Source: Cryptomeria japonica (lineage: Eukaryota > Streptophyta > Pinopsida > Cupressales > Cupressaceae). From it: DNA of 64,000 nucleotides. Positions 1-10,975 of this stretch are shown here, piece by piece; the stretch's first letter is position 1; every line of letters starts with the position of its first letter. A program made the position numbers and the translations under genes. The stretch is taken from NCBI RefSeq assembly GCF_030272615.1, contig NC_081411.1:43002017-43066016 (forward strand), given 5' to 3'. The notes beneath the pieces are model-generated. The model was not told the DNA's origin. It made no database searches and was given only the letters and a program-made list of their open reading frames with translations.

Positions 1-731
1 CAACATTATTGATTCTAATTAGAGAGTGCTTCCAACCTTTAAATGTATTAATTGATTATGCTCAAAAAATCTCATTCTATTTCAAAGGTTTTGTGGTTTA
101 ATGCTAAAGAAAAGCACGGGTAAAAACAAGGAACCCAAGTTTATATGATGACATAAATTTCAAACCAAAGAAAATGAAACACATCTAATTTCTAAATAAT
201 GACTGCAGTGCAGCAGGAATCACTGCCATATGCAAGCATACAACCTAATCCAAGATACATATTTATAATTTATGTGACCCAGAATACTGAATCAGTAATT
301 GTATTTGCTTCCAGAATGCATTTGTGCCAACTCTGGAACAGGGGAGTCCCTGAAATGACTACAACACCCCTCAGGCAAATATACAGATTTTCAGACTTCG
401 ACACTATGCAAATCACAGAACCAATATCTATTTCAAACATCTACAAGTAAATAAGAATAAAGATTAATGAATGGTTGAGAAAATACATCTCTAAGTCTCT
501 AAGTCCCACATAGCCAGAGTCCGCAATTCACCAAAAGTACATTAGTGAGTCCATAATTTCTGGCCTCAAGGTGTTCCATGATGCACCGAGCAGTATATCC
601 TATGGCAAAAATGTTGTGTAAGTTATTTCAAATATCAATGGCCTGTGTGAAGACAATTATATAAATTGCCATTGCAGATTTTTTTCCATTGGCAGAAATG
701 TTGTGTAAGTTATTTCTAACCTCATCCTCAT
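1..731. other. Intergenic, no supported gene
   Basis: AT-rich sequence. The open frame at 199-450 (+) encodes 83 residues with no recognisable motif, no coiled coil and no membrane segment, so I do not call it a gene. Confidence 0.6.
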
Positions 732-932
732 TTAAGATATAGTTTTCTGCCGCCAGCTTTGTTCGAGTTGAGTTATAAAAGTTGAAGAAAGTCCTGGCAA
801 GCTGTAGAGAACATCAAGCTCTGGGGTAGTGAACAGGTTATAATGCTCTGCCATTTCACGCCACAAAGTGGAATAATCTTCTTTGTACAATGAACGGAGA
901 TTTTTGTCTAGAGAAACATCTCCTTCTTGTTC
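732..932 (-). pseudogene. Short coding-like fragment, family unknown
   Basis: Read on the minus strand, this stretch gives an uninterrupted hydrophilic peptide rich in aromatic and acidic residues (for example LYKEDYSTLWREMAEHYN). It ends at a TAA at 732-734, and another stop lies just upstream of 932. The composition looks like real protein rather than translated AT-rich spacer. I do not recognise the family, and there is no convincing start or complete splice structure. It may be a single exon or a pseudogene fragment. Confidence 0.25.
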
Positions 933-1126
933 AAGAAAAATAAATTACAAAATGACTCCATAAAACAATGAATTCATACAGATTCTTACAGGAATTGATA
1001 CATATTAGCCAAGAAAATTTCAGCCTCCAACTTCCAAGAACCTAATTTGACTTCAAAACAAGTTGAGAGCGATTTTTGATTGTTTTGGTACTCATCGAAT
1101 TGGAACTATTTCTCCTTACTTCTGTT

Positions 1127-1230
1127 AAGGAGAAAATCCCATAACAGGGATATTAATGTTAGCTTGACCTTATTCTCTAAGGAGAAAATCCCATAACAGG
1201 GATATTAATGTTAGCTTGACCTTATTCTCC
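1127..1230. repeat. 52-bp tandem duplication
   Basis: Two near-identical 52-bp copies sit head to tail (1127-1178 and 1179-1230). The near-perfect identity suggests a recent local slippage or duplication. Confidence 0.9.
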
Positions 1231-1359
1231 AAGAAGTATTCTTGTTGATATTTTAAGCTCTAATACTAAATACAAATAATTTAAAGATAACGAAGCATTA
1301 CCTGTAAACTCAGTAATTTGCATTCCTCGAGAGGCTCAAATTTAGATGTTAGGTTTGCT

Positions 1360-1598
1360 ATAGCCGCGCCATCCATTCCGAGTACATTATATCTCCCACC
1401 CACCTCCGGCAAGGTGGCCTAACTATTGTCGGGTGGAGGGAATCATAGTCGCGGCTATTCTGGTTCTAAAATGGATCTTTTGTACAGCATGATAGCTACG
1501 TGTTAGTCAATCGCAATCATTTATTGCAAAATCCACGATGTAAAACATGTGACTAACAGTGTTAGTCAATCCGTACTGCCATTTTGAAGCCAGAATAG
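1360..1598. repeat. Two abutting foldback structures (MITE-like)
   Basis: The first hairpin pairs ATAGCCGCG (1360-1368) with CGCGGCTAT (1450-1458) and contains complementary CCCACCCACC / GGGTGGAGGG tracts, which are GC-rich islands in AT-rich DNA. The second pairs about 20 bp at 1455-1474 with 1579-1598 (CTATTCTGG / CCAGAATAG at the ends). Inside it, GTTAGTCA and TGACTAAC motifs form smaller palindromes. The layout fits a small non-autonomous DNA transposon or foldback element, but no clear target duplication was found. Confidence 0.55.
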
Positions 1599-1796
1599 AT
1601 ACATCTGAAAATCATAAGGTCCTGGAGTTATTGCTTCTTGCTCTCAGTTCGCACCATAAATGATTGATCGCGTTGATTGATAGCACCATCCATCGAATGG
1701 ATAGCCTGGTTGTTGCTAAAGTAAAGCAAAGAAGGTTGATCTCGATCTATAGATGTATCCTGGCAATAATAGAAACTGTTTTGATTCGAACCGCTC

Positions 1797-2135
1797 GTGA
1801 GCTCACCCGCATATGGATATAGAAGGGGAGGCGGGTGGGAAATGAAGGCTCAACTCGACCTATCGTGTTGTCCCTATTCGAACCAGTCGCTCGATCCATC
1901 CATTCGATCGATCGAACCAAGGAACCATGTCTTTCTTCCCTTCCCTAACATAGCATACGTTGTCTCTGAAAATCTTGGTGCAGCTGTCTTGCTTAGTGGA
2001 TCTGGTGTCACTGACTTTGGATTAAGTTTCCTTACCATGGGAGGAGGTTTAGAAAAGTTCCTTGGATTCTCAGAGGCTGAAGCCAAATCATTGGAAGCTG
2101 GAGATTTCAGGGGCTGCACATGTACCTACCACTAA
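1797..2135 (+). pseudogene. Coding-like fragment, function unknown
   Basis: The open frame is 113 codons. Its second half (about residues 50-105) has protein-like composition with runs such as VVSENLGAAVLLSGSGVTD and FGLSFLTMGGGLEKFLGFSE. The first half reads through low-information sequence and is probably not translated. No domain is recognised and there are no neighbouring exons I can join. It may be an exon of a larger or decayed gene. Confidence 0.25.
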
Positions 2136-2207
2136 AAAAGCAGCAGTTTGCAGTTGATTTGAACTTTCAAGATTTCAGACACTGGCATGAGTGAAATAGT
2201 ACTCATA

Positions 2208-2485
2208 CATCAGCAAGAGAAGACAACATCTACGGATACCAAAAAGACTTATATTAAAAAACAAAAGCAGCTCTCCAAAATTCAAACTCATGTAGACTTG
2301 TTTGTATCACAGAGAAAACCCGGCATACTTGTACATATTGGGGAAAAGGAACAAACAAGATATATGCCAACATCAGCAAGAGAAGAAGACATCTATGGAT
2401 AAAAAGAAAACTTATATTAAAAAACAAAAGCAGCTCTCCAAAATTCAAACTCATGTAGACTTGTTTGTATCACAGAGAAAACCCA
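2208..2485. repeat. Direct repeat of about 115 bp, offset 163 bp
   Basis: Copies at 2208-2322 and 2371-2485 share almost the same sequence, beginning CATCAGCAAGAGAAG and ending GAGAAAACCC, with about 48 bp between them. Short open frames here (2187-2402 and 2302-2511) are by-products of the duplication, not genes. Confidence 0.85.
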
Positions 2486-5148
2486 GCAGTCTCGAGGTAG
2501 ATCCTAAGTAAATAAGCATATTATCCACTTGATGGACATGGTTTAATTAAAACAGAAATAATGTGATATGCTCTCAGTGAAAGCAGGTCAGTTATATTAC
2601 TGTTCAAATTGTCAGTCGCATTTTAGGATTTAAGGGATTATATTTTAAGCAAAACCAACCTGCAAAGAACGGTGTTGCAGATAAAGACTTGTAAAACGTT
2701 CAAATCCTAAGTTTTTCTCCATAGTAGTAGATGAGAAAACACTAGCGGAAATCAATACAAGCCCTACAACAGACACTTGCCTCCATAGATGCCCAGCAGG
2801 GAACCTTCGAAAAGATTTGCAGCCCTAAAGAAGAGACAACCAAAATTAGAAACCCATCATAAAAAATCGCTGCTCGTTTTTCATTTGTCAGAAGATTTTT
2901 TCCCAAAATTTGTAAATCGAAAAAGTCAATATTATGGATCGAATGTGTTTTTGGTAGTTTTGCTTATAGGCTATGAATACCGTTAAGATTGCTCTTTCAA
3001 AAGTGTATAATATTTGAAATATTTAAGAGGCGGCAATTTCGTCTGAATTGAATGGAGATATTTTTTGAATTATTTTAATTTATCAATCATAGAAGAGAGT
3101 TCTAGTATTGTTTGGCTTAAGTGTGATAGGGGAAGGGTATCAGGTGGACATAGCTAACTTTGCGTACATAGAAGGATCTTGCTTTTGGGTAGTGATGATG
3201 TACGCTGTGGAAATCGTTATGTATCGAAAGGTCAAAAAGTGGTCATTTCAAAGTGTCTACCCATACATGAACTATGTTATCTATTGGTACTCTTCCCCTA
3301 ATAAAGGGCAAAAAAGTAGAAAAATTATCCAGTATTGGTACATGTGATATTCACTACTTCTTTGGGTTCTTTTAAAATCTCCTCGGGGGTTGGGTTGACA
3401 AAAAGGTGTCCACTATTGAAACTATGTCCACTCCCGGCCTTGTATAAGGCAGAGATTAATGTTTTCAATATCACTGATCTGAATTAATTGCTCTTTTACA
3501 AATTATTGAGACAGTTTAAGCTATAGTTAAATTATAATTGTATGTTTTTTATTTTATTAAAGTGAATTTTTGAAAAAATTTAAGCATTTTCTGATTGGTT
3601 GTTGGAATTTTGCTGGGGTTTTTTAAATAAAAAAATAAGATTAAAAAATGATGAAAGAATGACCTAAATTAAAAGCCATGTTATAATATTTATTAATATA
3701 TGTACAATTTCTTAATAGCAGCATTAACATCGCAGCTGGGATTTAGGAATGCCAGCTCACTCTTAATGTTTATGGCATGTTCATTAATTTCAGCCAGTGT
3801 TTCTTCATTCTCGTCTGCACTCTTAATGTTTGTGGCAATCGGTGTTAATGTTTTTGATGTGCATTAATTTCAGTCAGTGTTTCTTCATTCTCCTTTGACA
3901 TGCTTGCTCAAGGTTTTCACATTATTTCTGTGGGTTTTGCTTTCAGTTGTTGTAGGGATTTGAAATTAATCATAGGTAAAACTTATCTTTGATATTTTCT
4001 TAAATATAGCTTTTTTTTTTTGGTCGGTAAAGGCTAAGTCAAATTTTATATTAATTTTGAGAAAATATATATAAGCCAAATTTTATATTAATTTTGAGAA
4101 AATACATATGATTATCACAGTATTTCAAAGGATTCAAAAAAGCTCTGTAATTTGTTTCATTTTCAAGATTTTCTAATTCTTTGATCTCTATGATCTAGTT
4201 TTTGTCAAAGCCACTGAATGCACAAGTGCAGAGAGAGAACAGGAAAATATTAATAGCAGAAATAACTAGTCTAGAGTCTAAGAAGATAACTAGGTAAGCA
4301 TCAAAACTCTAACATGTTTTATCAAACCTGTAATATAGACCTTAATACGAACCACCTTTGAATCCCTTAAACAATGAGGTTTATTATATCCTTTTCAGCT
4401 CTGTACTTTTGAGCTTTATGTTGCTAATGATTGCTTGTTAGGATTTTATTTTATTGCTTGTTGTCGTTGCCATTGCAGTTTGTGTTTTGTGGCCGGAATG
4501 TTCTAGAACGGCTCCATGTTCACCATGTTTTTGGCCAATGTTTGAATTCCAACAAATTAGGCCGAAATTTGAGTCTGGATATTTATTTGCCCATCATTTA
4601 ACTTGAGTTTTTTAATTCTCGTTCCTCAACAACTTTCGTCAAAATCGAATCTGTAACTACTTTCGTACTGAAAAAGCATGTTAATAGAAGGCTTTGATCG
4701 AAACTGTTTGGAAGGTCCAATACCACCAAATATTAGCTCGTTACTAAACCTAGGTGAAATGTAAGATTCTATAATTTGATATTTGGGAGGTGTAATTTGT
4801 AACAACAATTAGGAATTCTCTAATTAGTAGATAATTTTTTGTTTTGTTTTTCACATGTTTGAGGCATCTTTAGTTGGAAAGAGTTTTTCTCTTTATTTCA
4901 CCTGAAACGTTCCCCGTTTTTTATTGCGGTTTCTGCTATGTTTTGTTATGCTCCTCCACAAGATACATGTGATGTCTCTATTGCAGAACAACACATGCCA
5001 AAAACGGTGATAAAAAACCTTCATAAGCGACCAAATCGTATGGCTCGTGCCATCACAGCCTGTTACCACACATGCTCAACACTCCATTACCCACCTATAT
5101 TTTGTAAATCTCTATTTACAGACAAAAAAATTGTTTAATATTTTGTAA
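2486..5148. other. Intergenic, small repeats only
   Basis: No supported gene. A 37-bp tandem duplication lies at about 4040-4110. A direct repeat (CACTCTTAATGTTT and TTCTTCATTCTC modules) lies at about 3760-3895. Short frames at 2789, 3108 and 4938 show no protein-like features. Confidence 0.6.
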
Positions 5149-5430
5149 ATGAGAGTAGATAAATTAAAAATATTTGTAAATGACAGCAACTTTGATTTCA
5201 TGACTGAACAGGGAGCTCTCACAAATTTGAGCCATCTTGAAATCCCCACTTACTTTGACCGGCCACCAGAATACCTTGAGCAGATACTCAAAACGTGTGG
5301 CCTGTTGAATATTGACATTATGAACAGGGATTCAGGGGCCTCGTTTCTATTTTCGCCCAGTCTGGTCCCATTAATGGCCCAAATTTACAATTCAAAAACT
5401 ATAACTACAGAAATCTTAGAAGATCCATAA
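5149..5430 (+). pseudogene. 93-codon ORF, weak LRR-like character
   Basis: The peptide contains LTNLSHLEIP and LEQILKTCGLLNIDI, spaced like a leucine-rich-repeat strand and turn, but only one or two units can be seen. There is no adjacent TIR or NB-ARC sequence. It could be an LRR relic from a resistance-gene paralogue or chance. Confidence 0.2.
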
Positions 5431-5966
5431 TAATGTCTTCAACGTTTCACAAGTCTTACTATGTTTTTTGATTTTGGATAGATTCCACCAATGTCAAGGA
5501 TCCTTATGTTCCCTAAAACTGAAAAAAAAAAAAGCAATTCTCATACGTCCCTGATACCCATCCTGCGCTCCCTGCAACAGTGTATCAGCTTAAGTCAGCT
5601 TAAGTTCTTTTTTACCAATAACTAATGGGTACTTCAAAAAATGTTTCCTTTTATAAAAACTTCTACAGAAGCATAAATTTTGTGACATTAGTTTTAATGC
5701 AAATCTACAATAATGAAAAATAATTCCCATAAGTATAATCTGTATCCATCAAAAAGAACACAATATGCATTTTATTACCAAAAAGATTCTGCAATGGGTA
5801 TATAAATTGTATCGGATTTCCAAACTAACCCTAAATATCTAACATGGATCTAGTTATCCAATTTGAGCAACCCTTCATGAACTAGAGGGTACATTTGCTT
5901 GTCAACCCAGGAATGTGTACTTGAAAAGGGTTGGCATTATGTGTGTACTATGAGAGACTCTAAGAT

Positions 5967-6302
5967 ATTCTATCAATTGTGTATAGGAAATAAACTCAAA
6001 GAAATAAATTAAATTGAAAGCATAAATGTGCTAAAAAGTGAATCTAAGTATAAGCAGTTGTTGAAGGAAACTATGTAAGTGGCCTTTGCTTGGGTAATAC
6101 AATCTGCTACTTCTATTAAAATCTTTATTGCTACATTCTATCAGTTGTGTATAGGAAATAAACTCAAAGAAATAAATTAAATTGAAAGCATAAATGTGCT
6201 AAAAAGTGAATCTAAGTATAAGCAGTTGTTGAAGGAAACTATGTAAGTGGCCTTCGCTTGGGTAATACAATTTGCTACTTCTATTAAAATCTTTATTGCT
6301 AC
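5967..6302. repeat. 168-bp tandem duplication
   Basis: Two 168-bp copies (5967-6134 and 6135-6302) are contiguous. I see only a few substitutions (for example CAATTGTG versus CAGTTGTG), so the event is recent relative to the surrounding decay. Confidence 0.9.
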
Positions 6303-7143
6303 ATTATCATGATACAACTTTCTAATAATCTAATATATATGCTAATTGACTTTCTAGAACAATATATAATATGTGTCCTTTCATTTTTCTAAACAAAAAA
6401 GAGGATTATTCTTCTAAGTGACTACAAAACAATGACTAGGGAGTAGAGTCTTATTACAACTTGTCATCTTACTAATTGGAAAAGAGTTTGTTTGGACTCT
6501 TTTATGAAAAAGATGACTTGTTAACTCCTTTATCAATCTAGGTTCAACAATGTGACATTTAGAAAGTACAAGAATGTAGATTTAAAATATATTATCCAAA
6601 GGGTTTACACCCTTACATAGTTCATTAAGTTAAATTGTGCCAAAGGGATCCATTAAACTATACAATGTTCCTATAGGTCATGGATAAAATTATCAACACA
6701 AAAATAATATATTGAACCCACATGAGTTAAGACTCTATTCAAACACATGCACATATAATAGTATGAACTCTAAAGAAATCAAAGTCCATTCACTTCTCTT
6801 AAATGATATTCAAAAACACATTATTGATTGGATAGAAATTATTTTTTCAGTAATAATACAAAACAATATCAAAATCTTAAATTTACCTATCATGTTTACA
6901 TAATAATAATCATAATTCTATCATACAATTATCTATCAAATAGATATAAAGGCAAAAAATTGCATTATAATTAGTAATTGTCATTTAATTGTTCTTAGTT
7001 GGCAAAGATAAATATCATAACTAATTCTATCTTTAACTTAATATATATCTAAACACATATTTACAAAATCAAATCATTATGACTTAATTGAACATCATCA
7101 TTAGATACAAAATTAGTAATATTTTTTAATTTGTTTAGGGACA
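6303..7143. other. AT-rich intergenic sequence
   Basis: Low-complexity AT-rich sequence. The frame at 6712-6903 is AT-biased and has no motif. Confidence 0.6.
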
Positions 7144-7857
7144 TGTTATGGAAAATCTTATCATGCTCTTATTTCTTCTAAGAATACACCTCACAAGGTC
7201 TTGGGGGAAACCTATAGGCTCTTATACTTATCACTACTCGAAGACATAAGACCATAGTTCTCAACACACAAAAATCGATTATTTTTGTTTATATAAGTGT
7301 AGAGCTATTCTCATGTACATTAACACCAAGATAAAGCGTGATGATTGAAACTCTAAATTTTCAACTACATTTGTAGCTCGAGAAGGTAGTATTCATGATG
7401 ATGGATCACTTTTTATTGGGTCAAATTCATATAGTTTAGATATATTAATTGGAGTGTGAGCTCAAAACAATCTAATTTGAATTCAACCTCAAGATAGAAG
7501 GTAAAGGCGATTTCTCGTACATACGAGAATGCGTGTATGGGAATACGTGTACAAGAAGAAGATTACGATAATATTCCTTTAGGGTTAGGGTTATTCTTTG
7601 TTAGCCAACTTTATATGTTGCCCTATTATTACATGTTATAAGCGGTTGAAATGCGTAAGGCATTGTAATGGTGTTGTACTGATTTATTGGATAATAAGAA
7701 AAGATTGGATGACTATGTTTTGTGGATGTAGCTCATCTTGGGTGAACCACGTTAAATCTCTGTGTTATTGGTGTTATGCATTTTTCTTCATCTTTTGTGT
7801 TTGTATATGCATATAATTGTTAATTTATATTTGCTCCATATCTACTAAACCCTAACA
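7144..7857 (+). mobile_element. Ty1/copia-type LTR remnant (solo or truncated)
   Basis: The right end reads GTGAACCACGTTAAATCTCTGTG, then a T-rich stretch, then ACCCTAACAATT. That is the usual U5 end of a plant copia LTR, where ACAATT normally leads into the tRNA-Met primer site. No primer site or gag follows, so this is a solo LTR or an LTR cut off from its element. The left end (TGTTATGG at 7144) is inferred, and no matching target duplication was seen. Confidence 0.5.
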
Positions 7858-8549
7858 ATTAAAATATGGATGGATTTGCATGAAATTCTTGTTCTGATTC
7901 ATGTCACTATCCTTGCTGACATAAGTTCTAATGATGTAGAATAATCCCAAGATAACCTTTTTTTTCTTGTTATAGCCACCTTATATGCCAATCATTCATT
8001 GTTTAGGTGGCGAACCTTTAATTTTGGTGTTAGATGCACCTTCTCCAATTCCAACTCATACTGCCCCTTTCATACACTTGGTTTTTGAATTCTTTCTCCA
8101 GTTTTCGTCTTTGGTTTCACTACGTTAGTTGTGGGTGGAGACATTTTGCAAATAAAGTTAGATAGTTCCAATGATTTCAAGAACAATGCAAAGTTGTGGT
8201 TGAAAGTGGTGAAGGGCAACCTTGTGAATTATGTGGAAGTGATGCAAGGTTTTGACCATGGGGACTTCATTGGCTAGGCAATATTATATCACGTGCATTT
8301 ATATTGGGGAGTTTAATATCCCAAAAATGAGGGTGCAATATATTGCCTATCGGTGAAAATAGGGGGGTTTTTAATTCCGACTATGAAAAAGTAAAATATT
8401 TGGTGAAAATACAGGGCTTTTAATTTAGGTTGTGTATTGGGAGGTGGTGTCAAAAAGGAGTTCAGGGCAATAGTTTTAAAAAATAGGGGGATTCTTTAGT
8501 ATGCCATGAACGTACATGCTATAACGCAGGTTCACTAAGTGAAGGCCCC
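7858..8549. other. Spacer and 5' part of decayed repeat-family ORF
   Basis: There is no intact gene. At 8120-8275 (+) a coding-like stretch (KLWLKVVKGNLVNYVEVMQGF) reads toward the ORF remnant that begins at 8550. About 245 bp of unrelated sequence separates them. Confidence 0.4.
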
Positions 8550-10183
8550 ATGGTTTTGACTTGGCCTTCACTGAACAATTCACCCAATTGTGGGAGAAAG
8601 GCGAAGTTAAAATTGGGGGAAGTGGTTTTTACGCTATCTACGAAGACTATTGCTGCTATGATTGATTTATCCTTAGATGGAGTGACTTTCCCCCAAAAGT
8701 CAAAGGAGACCTATAAAGGCAACTTGAAGAGGTTTTTTAAAGCAAGCGAAGGTGTCTCGAGACTTTAGAGTGGGTACAATAGTGAAGAACTACTTGGGGT
8801 TTTGAAAGATGTGACACTCATACTCATGAAGTATTTCATGTTGGATGGGAGATTCAAATGCTTCCACACCCAACTCTTTCCCATGCTGAACCATCTCAAG
8901 TATGGCATCAAAATGAATTGCTCATTCTAGGTTTGTTGCATCTCTTTATCCCATTCAATTTTTTTATCTAAAGCCAAGAATACTCTCCATCTTCACTAGG
9001 GTTTAGTTTTGAGGATTTGTAAATTTCACTTGGCTTTGACCCCATCTAGTGGGACCCCATTGACTTCCTTTGGGCCCATGCCCGATGACTCTAACCTAGT
9101 TGTGGATCTTTTTGGAACCCCTATTGCAAAACATTGACCCCAATGTGGCCTCCTCATCCAATACTAAACTTATCCTGATCAAAATGAATTTCCCGTTCTA
9201 GGTTTGTTACTCTTTATCCCAATCGATTGTTTTGGCTAAAGCCACAAATATTCTCCCTCTTCACCAAAGCTTAATTTTGAGGCTTTATAAATTTCACTTG
9301 GCTTTGACCCCATCTAGTGGGACTCCATTGATTTCCTTTAGCCCCATGCCCAATGACTCTAACCTAGTTGTGGAGCTTTTTGGAACCCCTATTGCAATAA
9401 TTGACCCCAATGTGGCCTCCTCATGTCCAAGATTAAACTTGTCCCTACCTAGTTCAACCCTATTTGTGGGGCCAAATAGGAAAACCCCCTACTCCCCCTT
9501 CCGAGGAAGTTGATTTGGTGGACTTTGAGAAGGAAGAGGAATTAATGGATTCTAACTCTTCGTTGTCTATAGGTTCAGACGATTCTTTAGCTAGTTCTGT
9601 GGAGAAAGCCCCCTTCACTCCCTCATTAGGCTTCCCTTCCCCAATCCATTGTGTTTCAACTCTCAAGCTTGATTCCCCTACTCTAGCTGATAAAGTTAAT
9701 AGGCTAGCTAAGGTTGTTGACAAATAGGACGCGGTCATTTGTTGGCTCCTCTCCCAGTTCAGTGAGGCCAAGAAGAAGATTAACAGGTTGGAAATAATGG
9801 TAGAGGTTGAGGCTCATGGTGACAATTGGCCATTGGATGAAAGTGATGAGAGGGTCTAGAAGGCTACTAATGACATGGCTAGAAAACTAGAAAATTGGGA
9901 GACCATGGAGGAGAAGCTTAAGGAAGTAAATACAAAGATGAATTAGAGGGATGAGAGGAAAGAAATGGTTGAACTAAAGGAAAACCATGAGTCTTTGAAA
10001 AATTTTTTGAGGAGATGATTGTGTCTGAGCCAAGAAATGGCAATGAATTTTTTTGCCTCTCTACATCCAATCTAGGAAGAGATAGAATGAAGGAAGGTGA
10101 AGAGGAAGAGAAATCTGGAGTCTCCTTCTATGGTGTTAAAACCCCTCAAGTTTGCTATCAAGGCTACTTTGTTCATTCTATAG
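8550..10183 (+). pseudogene. Decayed coiled-coil ORF of a plant repeat family
   Basis: Protein-like sequence runs through this interval in shifting frames with many stops. It holds, in order, an alpha/beta-looking segment (GEVVFTLSTKTIAAMIDLS; KYFMLDGRFKCFHTQLFPML), an acidic serine-rich linker (9500-9620), and a charged coiled coil (ADKVNRLAKVVDK; KATNDMARKLENWETMEEK). The first segment reminds me of the putative plant transposon domain found in gag-like or accessory ORFs of plant elements. That is an impression, not a match. The 3' flank (10,440-10,500) carries a GGTCCGGGCCTATCCCACTTTAATTAATCAAAA tail like those ending plant LINE-type transcripts. It has no intact reading frame. Confidence 0.45.
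8910..9450 (+). repeat. 270-bp tandem duplication inside the decayed ORF
   Basis: Sequence starting AAAATGAATT at 8910 recurs at 9181, and CCCATGCCC at 9075 recurs at 9343. The unit is therefore about 268-271 bp in two contiguous diverged copies. The duplication repeats part of the coding-like sequence. Confidence 0.85.
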
Positions 10184-10603
10184 CACTAGCCTTTGGGAAA
10201 GATTCTAACAAAAACCTATTTTTTTTTATAAAGTTAAAGTTTTATGCCATGAATGAAAAGATGATAATGCCCCCACTCAAAAGTCTATTCCTTTGTGTCT
10301 CTGGTGGGTGGTTGGTTGTTGGGTTTGTTTTTTGTCTCTTTGTGTAGTGAGTATGTTTTGGTTGTCTGCTGGTTTTTATGTTTTTTGGTCTTGGTTGTAG
10401 TTTTTTGGCTAGGTATGCACTCCTCATGTACCCCAGGTAGTTGCTCTTAAGTGGTTATGTAAAAAGGTCCGGGCCTATCCCACTTTAATTAATCAAAACT
10501 TTGACCACCTCAAAATGACATTTATGTTTTGAATTTTAAAATGATGTAAATTAATAAAATGTATAATTTTTAATGTAGTTTATGTTTATAATCCTTTAAA
10601 AAA
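10184..10603. other. 3' flank of the decayed repeat ORF
   Basis: T- and G-rich sequence ending in a LINE-like tail. The 110-codon frame at 10,015-10,347 (+) reads across the end of the coiled coil into low-complexity sequence and is not a gene. Confidence 0.4.
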
Positions 10604-10975
10604 AATCTCTCTTTTTTTCCTCACATATATGACTTAAAGGTCTATTACATTTTTTAAAAAATGAACTTATTCAGATGATTATAGTTTCCATGGATGTAAA
10701 ACTTCATCACTTTTAAAAAATAGATTACACCTCCTTAGAGAGGATTATCTCCTCTAGTGCACCATATATTTTTCAAAAAAATAAATAATGCGCTTTAATA
10801 TATTTTTAATTTATAATAAATCTAGTGTTTGATTATAAAAACCTACTTGCAATAAATTATAAATAAAAAATAAAACTATTGAAATATATAAAAAAATCCA
10901 AACTCTAGACTCTAAACACTAAAAAGGGAATTTTAGATTTTATAAAAGCACTTCTTATTAGAAAAATATACATTG
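10604..10975 (+). repeat. Dispersed repeat, copy A (copy B at 61.65 kb)
   Basis: About 370 bp matching 61,650-62,028 in the same orientation. Shared blocks include CACATATATGACTTAA / CACGTATATGACTTAA, GATTACACCTCCTTAGAGAG, and AGCACTTCTTATTAGAAAA. Similarity stops at both ends. It has no coding capacity, and I do not recognise the family. Confidence 0.8.

Noticed and set aside
1127-1230. CCCATAACAGGGATATTAAT resembling the I-SceI site
   Set aside because: It matches only part of the 18-bp site, no homing endonuclease or intron is nearby, and the repeat explains its recurrence.
7575-7592. Telomere-like TTTAGGGTTAGGGTT
   Set aside because: Only two units, within an LTR remnant, so not an interstitial telomere array.
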